Positions 1-6,477 of a stretch of DNA of 8,512 nt are shown here, piece after piece. The stretch is from contig JAUXEA010000015.1 in assembly GCA_030620695.1 (NCBI GenBank), positions 1 through 8,512 of the forward strand, in the 5' to 3' direction. The notes under the pieces were generated by a model. That model did no database searches. It had not been told where the DNA came from and worked only from the letters and a program-made list of their open reading frames with translations. The stretch's first letter is position 1; the number at the start of each line of letters is the position of its first letter. A program made the position numbers and the translations under genes. The stretch is from Candidatus Aenigmatarchaeota archaeon (lineage in GTDB: Archaea > Aenigmatarchaeota > Aenigmatarchaeia > QMZS01).

Positions 1-950
1 CCAACAAGGAGCACATGTATGTTTCCTCTAATTCTTGTTCCATCAGGCAAGTCTACTGAGCTCCCCCCAAAAAGTTGTAATAATATTGCCTCTTTAACTT
101 CCTTGTTTCCATAAATTGAAGGAGCCAGAGAATTAACAAGTTTTTCATAAATATCTGGTTGTTTTACTAATTCCAAGATTTTAATTTCATCTTCTTTGCT
201 GATTGAGATTTCTTCTATTTCCTGCTCAGTAAGTTCAACATAATTGGCTTCTATATAAATATCTGACTGCGTTGCTTCTATTCCCCTGATTTTTCTCGGG
301 AGTTCTTTTAAAATTCCGTTAATAAGAATCCTGCACCCCGGGTCAGTTTTTCTCTGCATATCAGGAGTTGTCAGTTCTTTCTTTAAAAAAACTTTTATTT
401 CCCCTGGCTTCTCCCCACTTGTTATTTCAAAAGGCTCCTGGATTGTGAGCCATCTTGAGTCATACATTTTTTTTTCCAGGAATTTAAAACCAGTCCTTTT
501 TTTGCAACTTGGACAAATAAAAGGTTTTATAATTGTTGAGCCTCTTTGCTCCAATGAAAAATTTTCCCCGCATTCCTGACATTCATAAACAGTTTCATAA
601 ATTCTTGGTTTTACTTCAGAAGCAACTTTTACCATCCCATCCACATTTAAAAATTTGTCCAGATGTTTTGTTCTCAGGTTTCTTATTCTTATACTTTTTG
701 TTTTTGGCAAATTCTTGAATTGCACCCCTATTTTATTTGGCAATTCGAACTCATCAGCACTCTCATCAAAAAGATTTAGTATTTCTTCAGTATTTTCAAG
801 TAAATTCTCTGCCAGTTCTGAATTAAACTTGTCTAAATCAAAATAATCCAAAATCAGGGGTTTTTCATTTGTAGAGGCGAAAACCACTTCTTCCTTCTTT
901 TTTTTCAAAAACTCATAAATTTGCTCCTTTAATTCCTGTTCATTGTCCAT
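1..950 (-). CDS. mcm: Replicative DNA helicase MCM, N-terminal part (cut by window edge)
   Basis: This is the N-terminal 316 residues of the archaeal minichromosome maintenance helicase, the hexameric ATPase that unwinds DNA at replication forks. I translated it from an ATG at 948-950. Residues about 1-95 form the helical A subdomain. The zinc-binding B subdomain has Cys124, Cys127, Cys146 and Cys149 (two CxxC pairs). An OB-fold stretch follows and includes the family-typical segment TTPDMQRKTDPG. The start of the AAA+ domain reads SLAPSIYGNKEVKEAILLQL, then RGNIHVLLVG, so the window ends at the first glycine of Walker A. The ATPase motifs lie outside, so catalytic integrity cannot be judged. 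It is the last gene of a leftward set, 99 bp beyond the CBS-domain gene. The stretch at 993-1003, read leftward, is an AT-rich TATA candidate. Family assignment is firm. Confidence 0.95.
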   Translation of the reverse strand, partial: MDNEQELKEQIYEFLKKKKEEVVFASTNEKPLILDYFDLDKFNSELAENLLENTEEILNLFDESADEFELPNKIGVQFKNLPKTKSIRIRNLRTKHLDKFLNVDGMVKVASEVKPRIYETVYECQECGENFSLEQRGSTIIKPFICPSCKKRTGFKFLEKKMYDSRWLTIQEPFEITSGEKPGEIKVFLKKELTTPDMQRKTDPGCRILINGILKELPRKIRGIEATQSDIYIEANYVELTEQEIEEISISKEDEIKILELVKQPDIYEKLVNSLAPSIYGNKEVKEAILLQLFGGSSVDLPDGTRIRGNIHVLLV

Positions 951-992
951 TATAAAAATTGTTTTAATTTTAGGTGATTAAATTATTACAAT

Positions 993-1003
993 GTTATATT
1001 TTT
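993..1003 (-). promoter_or_regulatory. Candidate TATA box for mcm
   Basis: Read on the minus strand this AT-rich stretch is AAAATATAACA. It is centred about 48 bases before the mcm ATG, which would place a start site near 972 and give a leader of about 20 bases. A second TATA-like match (GGTATAAATTA) lies further upstream around 1014-1024. In DNA this AT-rich such matches are common, so confidence is low. Confidence 0.25.
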
Positions 1004-1049
1004 GTAAATATGAGTAATTTATACCGAAAAATTAAGGTATTGTTATAAT

Positions 1050-1598
1050 TTATTCACAATCATCACAAATCCACAAACCACTAGAGAATTTTAAATTGTT
1101 TGTAAATTTTCCGCAAACTTCACAGGTTCCCTTTACCTGCCTGCTTTTTGCTTCCCCTCCAGGATGAACTCTTAACCATTCAATTTTGTCAAGAAGAAAA
1201 TTTGGCAGAACGCTCAAAACATCTTTCATTGTAATTATCCCAACAACCTCTTTTTTTTCAAAATCAACAACAGGCAGTCTTGTTATATTGTTCATCAGCA
1301 TTTTATCAGAAACGTGCAATATTTCATCATCCGGGGACACAAATATTACGGGATCCGCCATTACCTCTTCTACTTTTGTTTGGGGGTTTTTATTTTTTAC
1401 AACAGCTTTTCTTACAATATCCATTTCTGTAACAATTCCTTTTAATCTACCTTCTTCCATAACAAGAACATTTCCCACCCTGTATTCACCCATTTTCTTT
1501 GCAGCCTGCTGTAGTGTTGCTTTTGGAGATACTCTTGCTAACTCTGTTGTCATCACATCTCTCACTTTTAATCTCTTCCTGAAAAATGGCACTCTCAT
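1050..1598 (-). CDS. Tandem CBS-domain protein with C-terminal zinc ribbon
   Basis: This 182-residue protein has two CBS domains (about residues 10-68 and 74-132) that should form one Bateman module. The repeated pattern is clear: a VRDVM or VEEVM start, a central strand (GNVLVMEEGRLKGIVTEMDIV; RLPVVDFEKKEVVGIITMKDVL), and a closing helix. Such modules usually bind adenosine nucleotides or related ligands and act as sensors. The tail carries Cys159-x2-Cys162 and Cys178-x2-Cys181, a four-cysteine zinc ribbon that could bind nucleic acid or protein. No catalytic domain is present, so it looks like a stand-alone regulator; its partner is unknown. It lies 59 bp downstream of rad50 and 99 bp upstream of mcm, all leftward, so co-transcription is possible. 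The ATG at 1596-1598 places the first CBS domain at the usual distance from the N-terminus, and an ACTTAAATA-like TATA stretch (about 1613-1624) precedes it. Confidence 0.9.
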   Translation of the reverse strand: MRVPFFRKRLKVRDVMTTELARVSPKATLQQAAKKMGEYRVGNVLVMEEGRLKGIVTEMDIVRKAVVKNKNPQTKVEEVMADPVIFVSPDDEILHVSDKMLMNNITRLPVVDFEKKEVVGIITMKDVLSVLPNFLLDKIEWLRVHPGGEAKSRQVKGTCEVCGKFTNNLKFSSGLWICDDCE

Positions 1599-1657
1599 AA
1601 TTATAAATTGAAGTATTTAAGTAAATAGGGAATTAATTAACAATTGTCGAAATTAAA

Positions 1658-3886
1658 TCAGATACTCAACTCTCTCACTTTTGTTGGCTCTTTCTTTGAG
1701 AGTTCTCTCCTGAATTCATAAATACCCCCCGTTCCTGCCTGTACCAGCCTTTCATCATGAGTTACAATAAATGTCTGCTCAAGTAAATCTATAATTTTCG
1801 TTCTTAAAATTTCTGTTAAGTTCTCAATTGTGTTTGAATCCAGATTATGAGTTGGCTCATCCAAAACCAGAAGTTTTAAGTTTGGTGCCAGGACTATAGA
1901 CAATGCAATTCTCATTACCAATGAAGCAATTGCTCTTTCACCACCAGAAGAAAAACCTTCCACATTCACCCACTTATTTTTCAAATCACAAAGTTGTAAG
2001 AGATAATCCCTGTCTTCTATTTTAAATCTAATTCCCAGGTAATCTTCGTAAGGATAAATATAATTCCAGATTTCATTCATCACTTCATTCAAAGTTTTAA
2101 CAAATTCCTGTCTTAATACTTCCTGAACATCAATTAAAGTATCTGCAAAATTTGTTAAAGTAATAATAGCATAATTCAGGAAGTTTATATCTTTTTTACT
2201 TTTTTCCAGGAATTCAAAATCTTTTTTTATTTGTTCTAAATTCTTTTCTTTTTCTATTTTTATTTCTTCTTTATACTTAAGGTCTAATTCAAAAGTCAGC
2301 AAATTTCTTTTTGTTTCCTCAACCTCTTTTTTTAACTTCTCGAATTCAAACTCATCAAAGGAAATTCCTTTAATTTCAAGTTCAAGTTTTACTTGTTCCT
2401 GTTCAAATTTTTTTAATTTCTGTTTTTTAATTTCTGTTGATTTTAATTTTTCAAGTAAAGTTTTTAATTTCTGGACTTTTTCTTTTAAACCAGATAGATC
2501 TGTTTTTTTCTGTTCCAGTTCCTCCAACTCCTTTTTCAGGCTGATTAATTCTATTTCAACATTCTTAATTTGTTCTATTCTTTTCTCAAAAAAACTTATT
2601 TTTTCAATATTTTTATTTTCAATTTTAATTTCTTCTTCCTTGTTTAAAAGTTTTTTATTCAGTTCTAAAATCTCTTTATTTAGCAAATTAGATTCTTTTT
2701 CTTTCTTGATTATCAGTTCAAGTCTTTTCTCTTCCTCTAATTCCCTATCACAGGTCGGGCATTTTTCTTTGGATTCTTTTAAACTCAGGATTGCATTATC
2801 CAACTCCTCCTTTCTCAATTTTTTGTTAATTAAATTTTCTTTTATTTCCTGTGTCTCTTTCTCAAGTAACTCAAATTTTGCTTTATTAAAACCAGACAAA
2901 AAACTTTCTGCTTCTCTTTTTTCTTCTGCTTTTTTCTTCAGTTCATTGATTTTTGAACTTATGCCTGCTATTTTTCTTTCTCTTTCAAGTTCTTTTTTTT
3001 CAAGGTTCTCAAGTTCAAGTGTTTTTTTTCTTAATTCTTTTTCTGTTTCTCTTATATCTCCTAGTGGAACCTCTTCTACTTCTATCTGAAAAACAGAAAT
3101 CCTGGTTTTTATCTCAATAACTTTTTTTATCTTACCATCTATTTCAGTTTTCTTTTTTTCTAATTCCGGGAGAAGTTCTTCTTTTTTGTTTGATATAGTA
3201 TTCATTTTTTTTATTTCACCTTCCAGCAAAATATTCTCTTTGCTTAATTTGTCTAAATATTCTTCTAACTCTTGTTTCTTCTCTTTTAAACCTTGTCCCT
3301 CAAAATTAATAATTGCTTCTTCCTTTGCATTTTTCAGGTTTTTAAATTTGTTTGATAATGATATTGTTTTTGCTCTTGCTAATTCAAATTTTGAGAGTTT
3401 TAATAATTCATCTATGTTGCTCATTCTGTTCCCGGGAGGAATGGTTAAAAAATAGTCAATCTGGTTTTGCTCCGCATAGATTACCTTGGAGAACAAATCA
3501 TAATCTATTTTTAAAATCTGCACAACTGCTTCTGTAACCTGAGACTGATTAACTGCGATTAATTTTCCATTTTCTCTTAATTCTGCGTTTGATGGTTTAT
3601 CCAGATAAATTTCTCTTTTAATTTCATAGTTATCATTGTTTAATTCAAAACTTAGTTTGATTTTTGCTGATTCTTCTTTAACAGGTTTATCCATGATTAG
3701 CTGGGAAAGTTTTAGTTTTCTTTTTTGTATTTTTGGTATGTTTCCATAAAGAGCAAAACAAATTGCGTCCAGAACACTTGATTTCCCTGAACCCGAAATA
3801 CCAACAAGAATATTGTTTCCTTCTGTAAAACTCAGTTTTGTTTTCTTGTGCGAACGAAAGTTCTCGAGTTCAATTTCCTTAATCAT
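1658..3886 (-). CDS. rad50: Rad50-type DNA double-strand break repair ATPase
   Basis: This 742-residue SMC-like ABC ATPase works with the nuclease Mre11 to tether and process DNA ends. In order I see: Walker A GISGSGKS at residues 29-36 (Lys35); a Q-loop glutamine at 140 (YAEQNQ); a long Lys/Glu-rich coiled coil; the zinc-hook CPTC (Cys376, Cys379) almost exactly mid-protein; the returning coiled coil; the ABC signature FSSGGER (645-651); Walker B LLVLDE (672-677); D-loop NLD (681-683); and the H-loop histidine 710 in VTHDE. All ATPase motifs look intact. The hook separates this from SMC and RecF proteins. The coiled arms are shorter than in well-studied archaeal Rad50 proteins of about 880 residues. 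Archaeal rad50 often sits beside mre11, herA and nurA; none is seen here. It is divergent from the TBP gene, with 90 bp between the start codons, and is followed by the CBS-zinc gene. Confidence 0.93.
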   Translation of the reverse strand: MIKEIELENFRSHKKTKLSFTEGNNILVGISGSGKSSVLDAICFALYGNIPKIQKRKLKLSQLIMDKPVKEESAKIKLSFELNNDNYEIKREIYLDKPSNAELRENGKLIAVNQSQVTEAVVQILKIDYDLFSKVIYAEQNQIDYFLTIPPGNRMSNIDELLKLSKFELARAKTISLSNKFKNLKNAKEEAIINFEGQGLKEKKQELEEYLDKLSKENILLEGEIKKMNTISNKKEELLPELEKKKTEIDGKIKKVIEIKTRISVFQIEVEEVPLGDIRETEKELRKKTLELENLEKKELERERKIAGISSKINELKKKAEEKREAESFLSGFNKAKFELLEKETQEIKENLINKKLRKEELDNAILSLKESKEKCPTCDRELEEEKRLELIIKKEKESNLLNKEILELNKKLLNKEEEIKIENKNIEKISFFEKRIEQIKNVEIELISLKKELEELEQKKTDLSGLKEKVQKLKTLLEKLKSTEIKKQKLKKFEQEQVKLELEIKGISFDEFEFEKLKKEVEETKRNLLTFELDLKYKEEIKIEKEKNLEQIKKDFEFLEKSKKDINFLNYAIITLTNFADTLIDVQEVLRQEFVKTLNEVMNEIWNYIYPYEDYLGIRFKIEDRDYLLQLCDLKNKWVNVEGFSSGGERAIASLVMRIALSIVLAPNLKLLVLDEPTHNLDSNTIENLTEILRTKIIDLLEQTFIVTHDERLVQAGTGGIYEFRRELSKKEPTKVRELSI

Positions 3887-3947
3887 AATCTGGGTTGTAA
3901 AAATTTAAGTTTTGGGAGAATTTTACAAACTTTACTTGTTTAATCGT

Positions 3948-3957
3948 CTTTAAATAA
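3948..3957 (+). promoter_or_regulatory. Candidate TATA box for the TBP gene
   Basis: The sequence CTTTAAATAA is a good archaeal TATA-like match. Its centre is about 25 bases before the ATG at 3977, the spacing expected if the transcript starts at or next to that ATG (leaderless mRNA). This spacing favours ATG 3977 over the GTG at 3971. The box lies in the short rad50/TBP divergent region, so TBP could regulate its own gene, but that is inference. Confidence 0.5.
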
Positions 3958-3976
3958 TTTATATTTAAAAGTGTAT

Positions 3977-4507
3977 ATGGAGATAAAAATTCAGAATGTT
4001 GTTCTTTCCACGCATGTGAAAGTAATCTTTCCTTTAACAAGGATTGCAGAAGAGTATGAGGATGCAGAGTATGAACCGGAGGCATTTCCCGGGCTAATAA
4101 TGAGATTAAAAGACCCCAATATAACTGCTCTTGTTTTCAGGTCAGGCACAATTGTTTGTGTTGGTTCAAAAACCCAGAAAGAGGCGGAAACAGGGATATC
4201 CAAAATAATGAAGATGATGAAACCTTTAGGTGTAAAAGTACCAGACAAGTATTCAACAAAAATTGAAAATATTGTTGCTGTTGGAAGTATAGACAAGGAT
4301 TTGAACCTTGAAAAACTGGCTTTTGAAATGGAAGATTTTGAGTATGAACCAGAAAATTTTCCTGGATTGATTTGTCGTCTGGAAAAGCCAAAAGCATCTT
4401 TCCTTGTTTTCTCAAGTGGCAGAATTGTTTGTGTTGGTGCAAAAAAAATCAGTGATGCAAAAAAAGCGTTATTGATAATCGAGAAAAAACTAAAGGCTTT
4501 TCATTAA
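3977..4507 (+). CDS. tbp: TATA-box binding protein (TBP)
   Basis: This 176-residue protein is the general transcription factor that binds and bends promoter DNA and recruits TFB and RNA polymerase. It has the two direct TBP repeats (about residues 3-82 and 94-174), each with the hallmark xEYEPExFPGLIxRL block. The four intercalating phenylalanines are present (Phe37, Phe54, Phe128, Phe145), as are the minor-groove asparagines Asn7 and Asn98. The usual VCTG in each repeat is VCVG here, so both central threonines are valine. The first repeat also has an unusual hydrophobic stretch, VKVIFPL, where most TBPs have a polar, acidic segment. There is no acidic C-terminal tail. I chose ATG 3977 rather than GTG 3971, six bases upstream, because of the TATA spacing and the domain start. 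The gene ends inside a 22-bp tandem duplication and is followed by T-rich DNA. Confidence 0.95.
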   Translation: MEIKIQNVVLSTHVKVIFPLTRIAEEYEDAEYEPEAFPGLIMRLKDPNITALVFRSGTIVCVGSKTQKEAETGISKIMKMMKPLGVKVPDKYSTKIENIVAVGSIDKDLNLEKLAFEMEDFEYEPENFPGLICRLEKPKASFLVFSSGRIVCVGAKKISDAKKALLIIEKKLKAFH

Positions 4508-4529
4508 AAAACTAAAGGCTTTTCATTAA
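4484..4529 (+). repeat. Exact 22-bp tandem duplication over the TBP stop codon
   Basis: Two identical head-to-tail copies occupy 4484-4505 and 4506-4527 (unit: six A, then CTAAAGGCTTTTCATT), and the first two bases of a third unit follow. The TBP stop TAA (4505-4507) straddles the junction. The first copy therefore encodes the C-terminal residues and the second lies entirely in the 3' untranslated region, leaving the protein unchanged. The lack of any mismatch suggests a recent slippage event. Confidence 0.92.
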
Positions 4530-4545
4530 TTTATTTTTATTTTAT
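4530..4545 (+). terminator. T-rich stretch after the TBP gene, possible terminator
   Basis: A run of T-rich DNA follows the duplicated segment without a clear hairpin. Archaeal RNA polymerase can terminate at such U-rich tracts. It merges into the TATA candidate of the next gene, so the two functions cannot be separated by eye. Confidence 0.35.
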
Positions 4546-4553
4546 ATAAATTT
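4541..4553 (+). promoter_or_regulatory. Candidate TATA box for the HAD phosphatase gene
   Basis: TTTATATAAATTT is a strong TATA-like match. A start site about 26 bases further on, near 4573, would give a leader of about 28 bases before ATG 4601 and would exclude the in-frame TTG at 4562 as the start. The surrounding DNA is very AT-rich, so this remains tentative. Confidence 0.35.
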
Positions 4554-4600
4554 TAAAAATTTTGTTTGTTGAATTAAGAAAATTTAAAATATACTTTGTT

Positions 4601-5233
4601 ATGTTTAAGGTTGTTGTTTTTGATTTGGACGGAACTTTAATAGATTCTATAAACATTTGGTTGTCTTTGTTTGAAAAAGTTTTTAAAAAATATGGACTTG
4701 ATGTTAATGAAAATTGTATTAAAAACCAGTTTGGTAAACAAGACAAAGAGATTATTTCTTTTTTTGCCAAAAAAGAAAAAAGAGAAGAAATGATAGATTT
4801 TTTTGAAGTAAAGAAAAAGGACAAAACATTCCTAAATAAATTTAAAACTTTTCCTTTTACTGCAAAAGTTCTTACGGAGATAAAAAGCAAGGGAATTAAA
4901 ATTAGTGTTGCCACAGGAAACAATAATAAAATAATGAATTTTATTTTAAAAAAGTATGACCTGAATAAATTTTTAGATTATCATATCTGTGCTGAAGAAG
5001 TAAAAAAAGGAAAACCCAACCCGGAGATGCTTTTAAAAGTTTTGAAGTTTTTCAAAGTTAAGAAAAAAGATTTAATCTATATTGGCGATTCCCCCCACGA
5101 TGTTAAAATGGCAAGAAATGCGGGAGTAAAAATTGGTGTTGTTTTGACTGGTGTTTTAGACAGAAAATCAGCAGAAAAATTAAAACCTGATTTTATTTTT
5201 GAAGATGTTAGAGGTGTTTTGGAGTTAGTTTAA
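4601..5233 (+). CDS. HAD-superfamily phosphatase (phosphoglycolate phosphatase-like)
   Basis: This 210-residue HAD hydrolase should remove phosphate from a small metabolite through an aspartyl-phosphate intermediate. Motif I is DLDGT with nucleophile Asp8 and acid/base Asp10. Motif II is VATGN, with threonine in the Ser/Thr position. Motif III supplies the lysine in KGKPNP, and motif IV is YIGDSPHDVKMA with the magnesium-binding acidic residues. A helical cap (about residues 15-80) sits between motifs I and II, as in the subgroup containing phosphoglycolate phosphatase and beta-phosphoglucomutase. Substrate cannot be read from the sequence; phosphoglycolate, a sugar phosphate or a nucleotide are all possible. 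ATG 4601 puts motif I at the usual distance from the N-terminus, whereas the upstream TTG would add 13 residues with no family support. It lies 93 bp after TBP and converges with the pilin-like gene across 27 bp. Confidence 0.88.
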   Translation: MFKVVVFDLDGTLIDSINIWLSLFEKVFKKYGLDVNENCIKNQFGKQDKEIISFFAKKEKREEMIDFFEVKKKDKTFLNKFKTFPFTAKVLTEIKSKGIKISVATGNNNKIMNFILKKYDLNKFLDYHICAEEVKKGKPNPEMLLKVLKFFKVKKKDLIYIGDSPHDVKMARNAGVKIGVVLTGVLDRKSAEKLKPDFIFEDVRGVLELV

Positions 5234-5260
5234 TTTCTTCTTCTTATTTTGATAAGTTCT

Positions 5261-5644
5261 TTATTTAACTTCCACTTTTATCTCATTCTTACTTACCTTA
5301 ATCAATTTTATTTTCGTTTTTCCTGCAGGAATTTCTATTTTGTTAAATTCAACATTCTCAAAAGTTTTGTTATAGTTTTTAAAATATACTGAAAAAGAGA
5401 TTGTGTTGTCTGAGAATTTCAACAACCCATTTGAAAATTCTATTTCCTGTTCTCTTGAAGAATTTATTGGCTCATCCAAAAGGTCAGAAACAGAAATAGA
5501 GAAAAAATTTACTAAATTTTTTCCGTGCTCAAACTCCAATCCCTGGTTTTGTTTTTCTATTAGCGGATACCCAAATTGCAAGACGAGACTTACAATTGTT
5601 ATTGAAAAAGCCATTATCAGAACCGCAGAAACAACAGGGTGCAT
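5261..5644 (-). CDS. Small membrane-anchored protein with pilin-like N-terminal helix
   Basis: This is a hypothetical protein of 127 residues. Residues about 3-26 (HPVVSAVLIMAFSITIVSLV) form one hydrophobic helix, followed by a polar, probably extracellular domain rich in predicted beta strands and with several Asn-x-Ser/Thr sites. The helix aligns by eye with the SPVIxxILMxAITV segment of archaeal type IV pilins and archaellins. However, there is no charged leader with a Gly cleavage site before it. An in-frame stop lies six bases upstream of the ATG, so no leader is hidden there. It may be a pilin-related surface protein that keeps its helix as a membrane anchor, or simply a single-pass membrane protein. 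No other pilus gene is present. It is transcribed toward the HAD gene and away from alba. Confidence 0.72.
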   Translation of the reverse strand: MHPVVSAVLIMAFSITIVSLVLQFGYPLIEKQNQGLEFEHGKNLVNFFSISVSDLLDEPINSSREQEIEFSNGLLKFSDNTISFSVYFKNYNKTFENVEFNKIEIPAGKTKIKLIKVSKNEIKVEVK

Positions 5645-5698
5645 AATAATTTACTTGATATTTTTTAGATAAGTAATTATTACACTGTTATACTCTCC

Positions 5699-5709
5699 CT
5701 TATTTAAAG
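5699..5709 (+). promoter_or_regulatory. Candidate TATA box for alba
   Basis: CTTATTTAAAG is a good TATA-like match. Transcription about 26 bases on would start near 5730, just before a possible hairpin region, giving a leader of about 60 bases. Competing AT-rich matches exist at 5720-5731 (AAATATAATTAA) and 5757-5764 (CTATACTA), so the actual start is uncertain. Confidence 0.35.
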
Positions 5710-5731
5710 TTTTTTATCAAAATATAATTAA

Positions 5732-5776
5732 GGCTGTGTGGTTCGGTTTAGTTCAGCTATACTAGAAACATTAGCC
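5732..5776 (+). other. Possible folded leader upstream of alba
   Basis: Two nested helices can be drawn. The outer one pairs 5732-5739 (GGCTGTGT) with 5768-5776 (ACATTAGCC), with one bulged T and one G-T pair. The inner one pairs 5747-5752 (TTTAGT) with 5761-5766 (ACTAGA), with an 8-base loop. This stretch is visibly less AT-rich than its flanks. It does not fit a tRNA. Whether it lies in the transcript depends on which TATA candidate is used. Confidence 0.3.
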
Positions 5777-5792
5777 ATAAACAGTGAAGAAA

Positions 5793-6062
5793 ATGACAGG
5801 AAACGAAGTGTTTGTTGGAAAAAAGCCTTTGATGAGTTATGTACTAGCAGTTGTAACTCAGTTTTCAGAGGGAAACAGTGATGTAATCATAAAAGCAAGA
5901 GGAAAAACAATAAATAGAGCAGTGGATATTGCGCAAATTGTTAAAAACAAATTTGCTAAGGATGCAGTAGTAGGGGCAGTAAAAATAGGGACAGACGAAG
6001 TAGAGGCAAAAGAAGGAGGAAAAATAAATGTCTCAACAATTGAGATTCAGTTGAAAAAGTGA
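5793..6062 (+). CDS. alba: DNA/RNA-binding chromatin protein Alba
   Basis: Alba is a small dimeric protein that coats DNA and binds RNA in archaea. The translation from ATG 5793 is 89 residues, the usual family size. It begins with NEVFVGKKPLMSYVLAVVTQ, the conserved first strand and helix, with the paired lysines (Lys10, Lys11) that correspond to the nucleic-acid-binding, acetylatable lysine of well-studied Alba proteins. It continues with VIIKARGKTINRAVDIAQIV, a second highly conserved segment, and ends with STIEIQLKK, the typical last strand. A GTG at 5784 would add three residues (MKK). I prefer the ATG because Alba proteins normally have only a few residues before the first strand, but the choice is not decisive. 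The gene has its own upstream region of about 150 bp and is followed after 29 bp by the OB-fold gene. Confidence 0.95.
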   Translation: MTGNEVFVGKKPLMSYVLAVVTQFSEGNSDVIIKARGKTINRAVDIAQIVKNKFAKDAVVGAVKIGTDEVEAKEGGKINVSTIEIQLKK

Positions 6063-6087
6063 TTTTTTTATTTTTATAATTTTTTAT
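6063..6087 (+). terminator. T-rich terminator-like tract after alba
   Basis: Directly after the alba stop the DNA has three runs of five or six T broken by single A-rich steps, without an obvious hairpin. This is the form expected of an intrinsic archaeal terminator. As it fills most of the 29-bp gap before the OB-fold gene, it may also contain that gene's promoter. Confidence 0.45.
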
Positions 6088-6091
6088 ATTT

Positions 6092-6448
6092 ATGCTACCC
6101 GAAAAGTTAATTATAAAAATTTCTTTAATTGTGATTATGTTTGGTTTATCAGGTCTTTATGCAATAACCATTTTGATAGAACCCGCGTTTGTTGATATCA
6201 GGCAAATAGATGAAAATTTTAATGGAAAAGTTGTAATGACTAATGGAACAATTTCAGATGTTTTTTTGTCTGACTCTAAAACTTTATTTTTAAATTTGGA
6301 AGAGAATGAAGATCTGGCAATTATAATGTTTAATGTTGATGAAAATAATTTAACAGAATCTGATAAAGTTGTTGTAAGAGGTGAAGTTACACTTTATAAA
6401 GGCAAACTGGAGATTATTGCAAAGAAAATTGAAAAACAGGAGAATTAA
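6092..6448 (+). CDS. Membrane-anchored OB-fold protein
   Basis: This is a 118-residue protein with one N-terminal transmembrane segment (about residues 7-30) followed by a compact beta-rich domain (about 43-112). The order of strands, with the GKVVMTNGTISDVFLSD start, a central hydrophobic pair of strands, then SDKVVVRGEVTLYKGKLEII, resembles the tRNA-anticodon-type OB-fold seen in many short archaeal proteins. OB-folds bind nucleic acids or small ligands. The membrane anchor and likely outward topology make extracellular nucleic acid or a non-nucleic-acid ligand possible, but the ligand cannot be read from the sequence. It starts 29 bp after alba in the same direction and could share its transcript. 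The ATG at 6092 gives a sensible short N-terminus before the helix. Confidence 0.75.
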   Translation: MLPEKLIIKISLIVIMFGLSGLYAITILIEPAFVDIRQIDENFNGKVVMTNGTISDVFLSDSKTLFLNLEENEDLAIIMFNVDENNLTESDKVVVRGEVTLYKGKLEIIAKKIEKQEN

Positions 6449-6477
6449 TTTTAATAAAGTCAGCCTTTAAAAACAAT

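Noticed and set aside
533..846. Rightward open frames opposite mcm
   Set aside because: The minus strand reads a clear MCM protein through this stretch; the opposite frames are Phe/Ser/Leu-rich shadows.
1021..1040. ATACC/GGTAT inverted repeat downstream of the CBS gene as a terminator
   Set aside because: The stem is only 5 bp with a 10-base loop and lacks a following T-run in the direction of transcription.
2640..3537. Rightward open frames opposite rad50
   Set aside because: Their Ser/Phe-rich translation is what results from reading a Lys/Glu coiled coil on the wrong strand.
3879..4442. Leftward open frames opposite TBP
   Set aside because: They are antisense shadows of a strongly conserved gene and overlap one another.
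5732..5776. tRNA-like segment before alba
   Set aside because: Terminal GGCT/AGCC pairing looks suggestive, but the length is about 45 bases and there are no D, anticodon and T arms in the right order.
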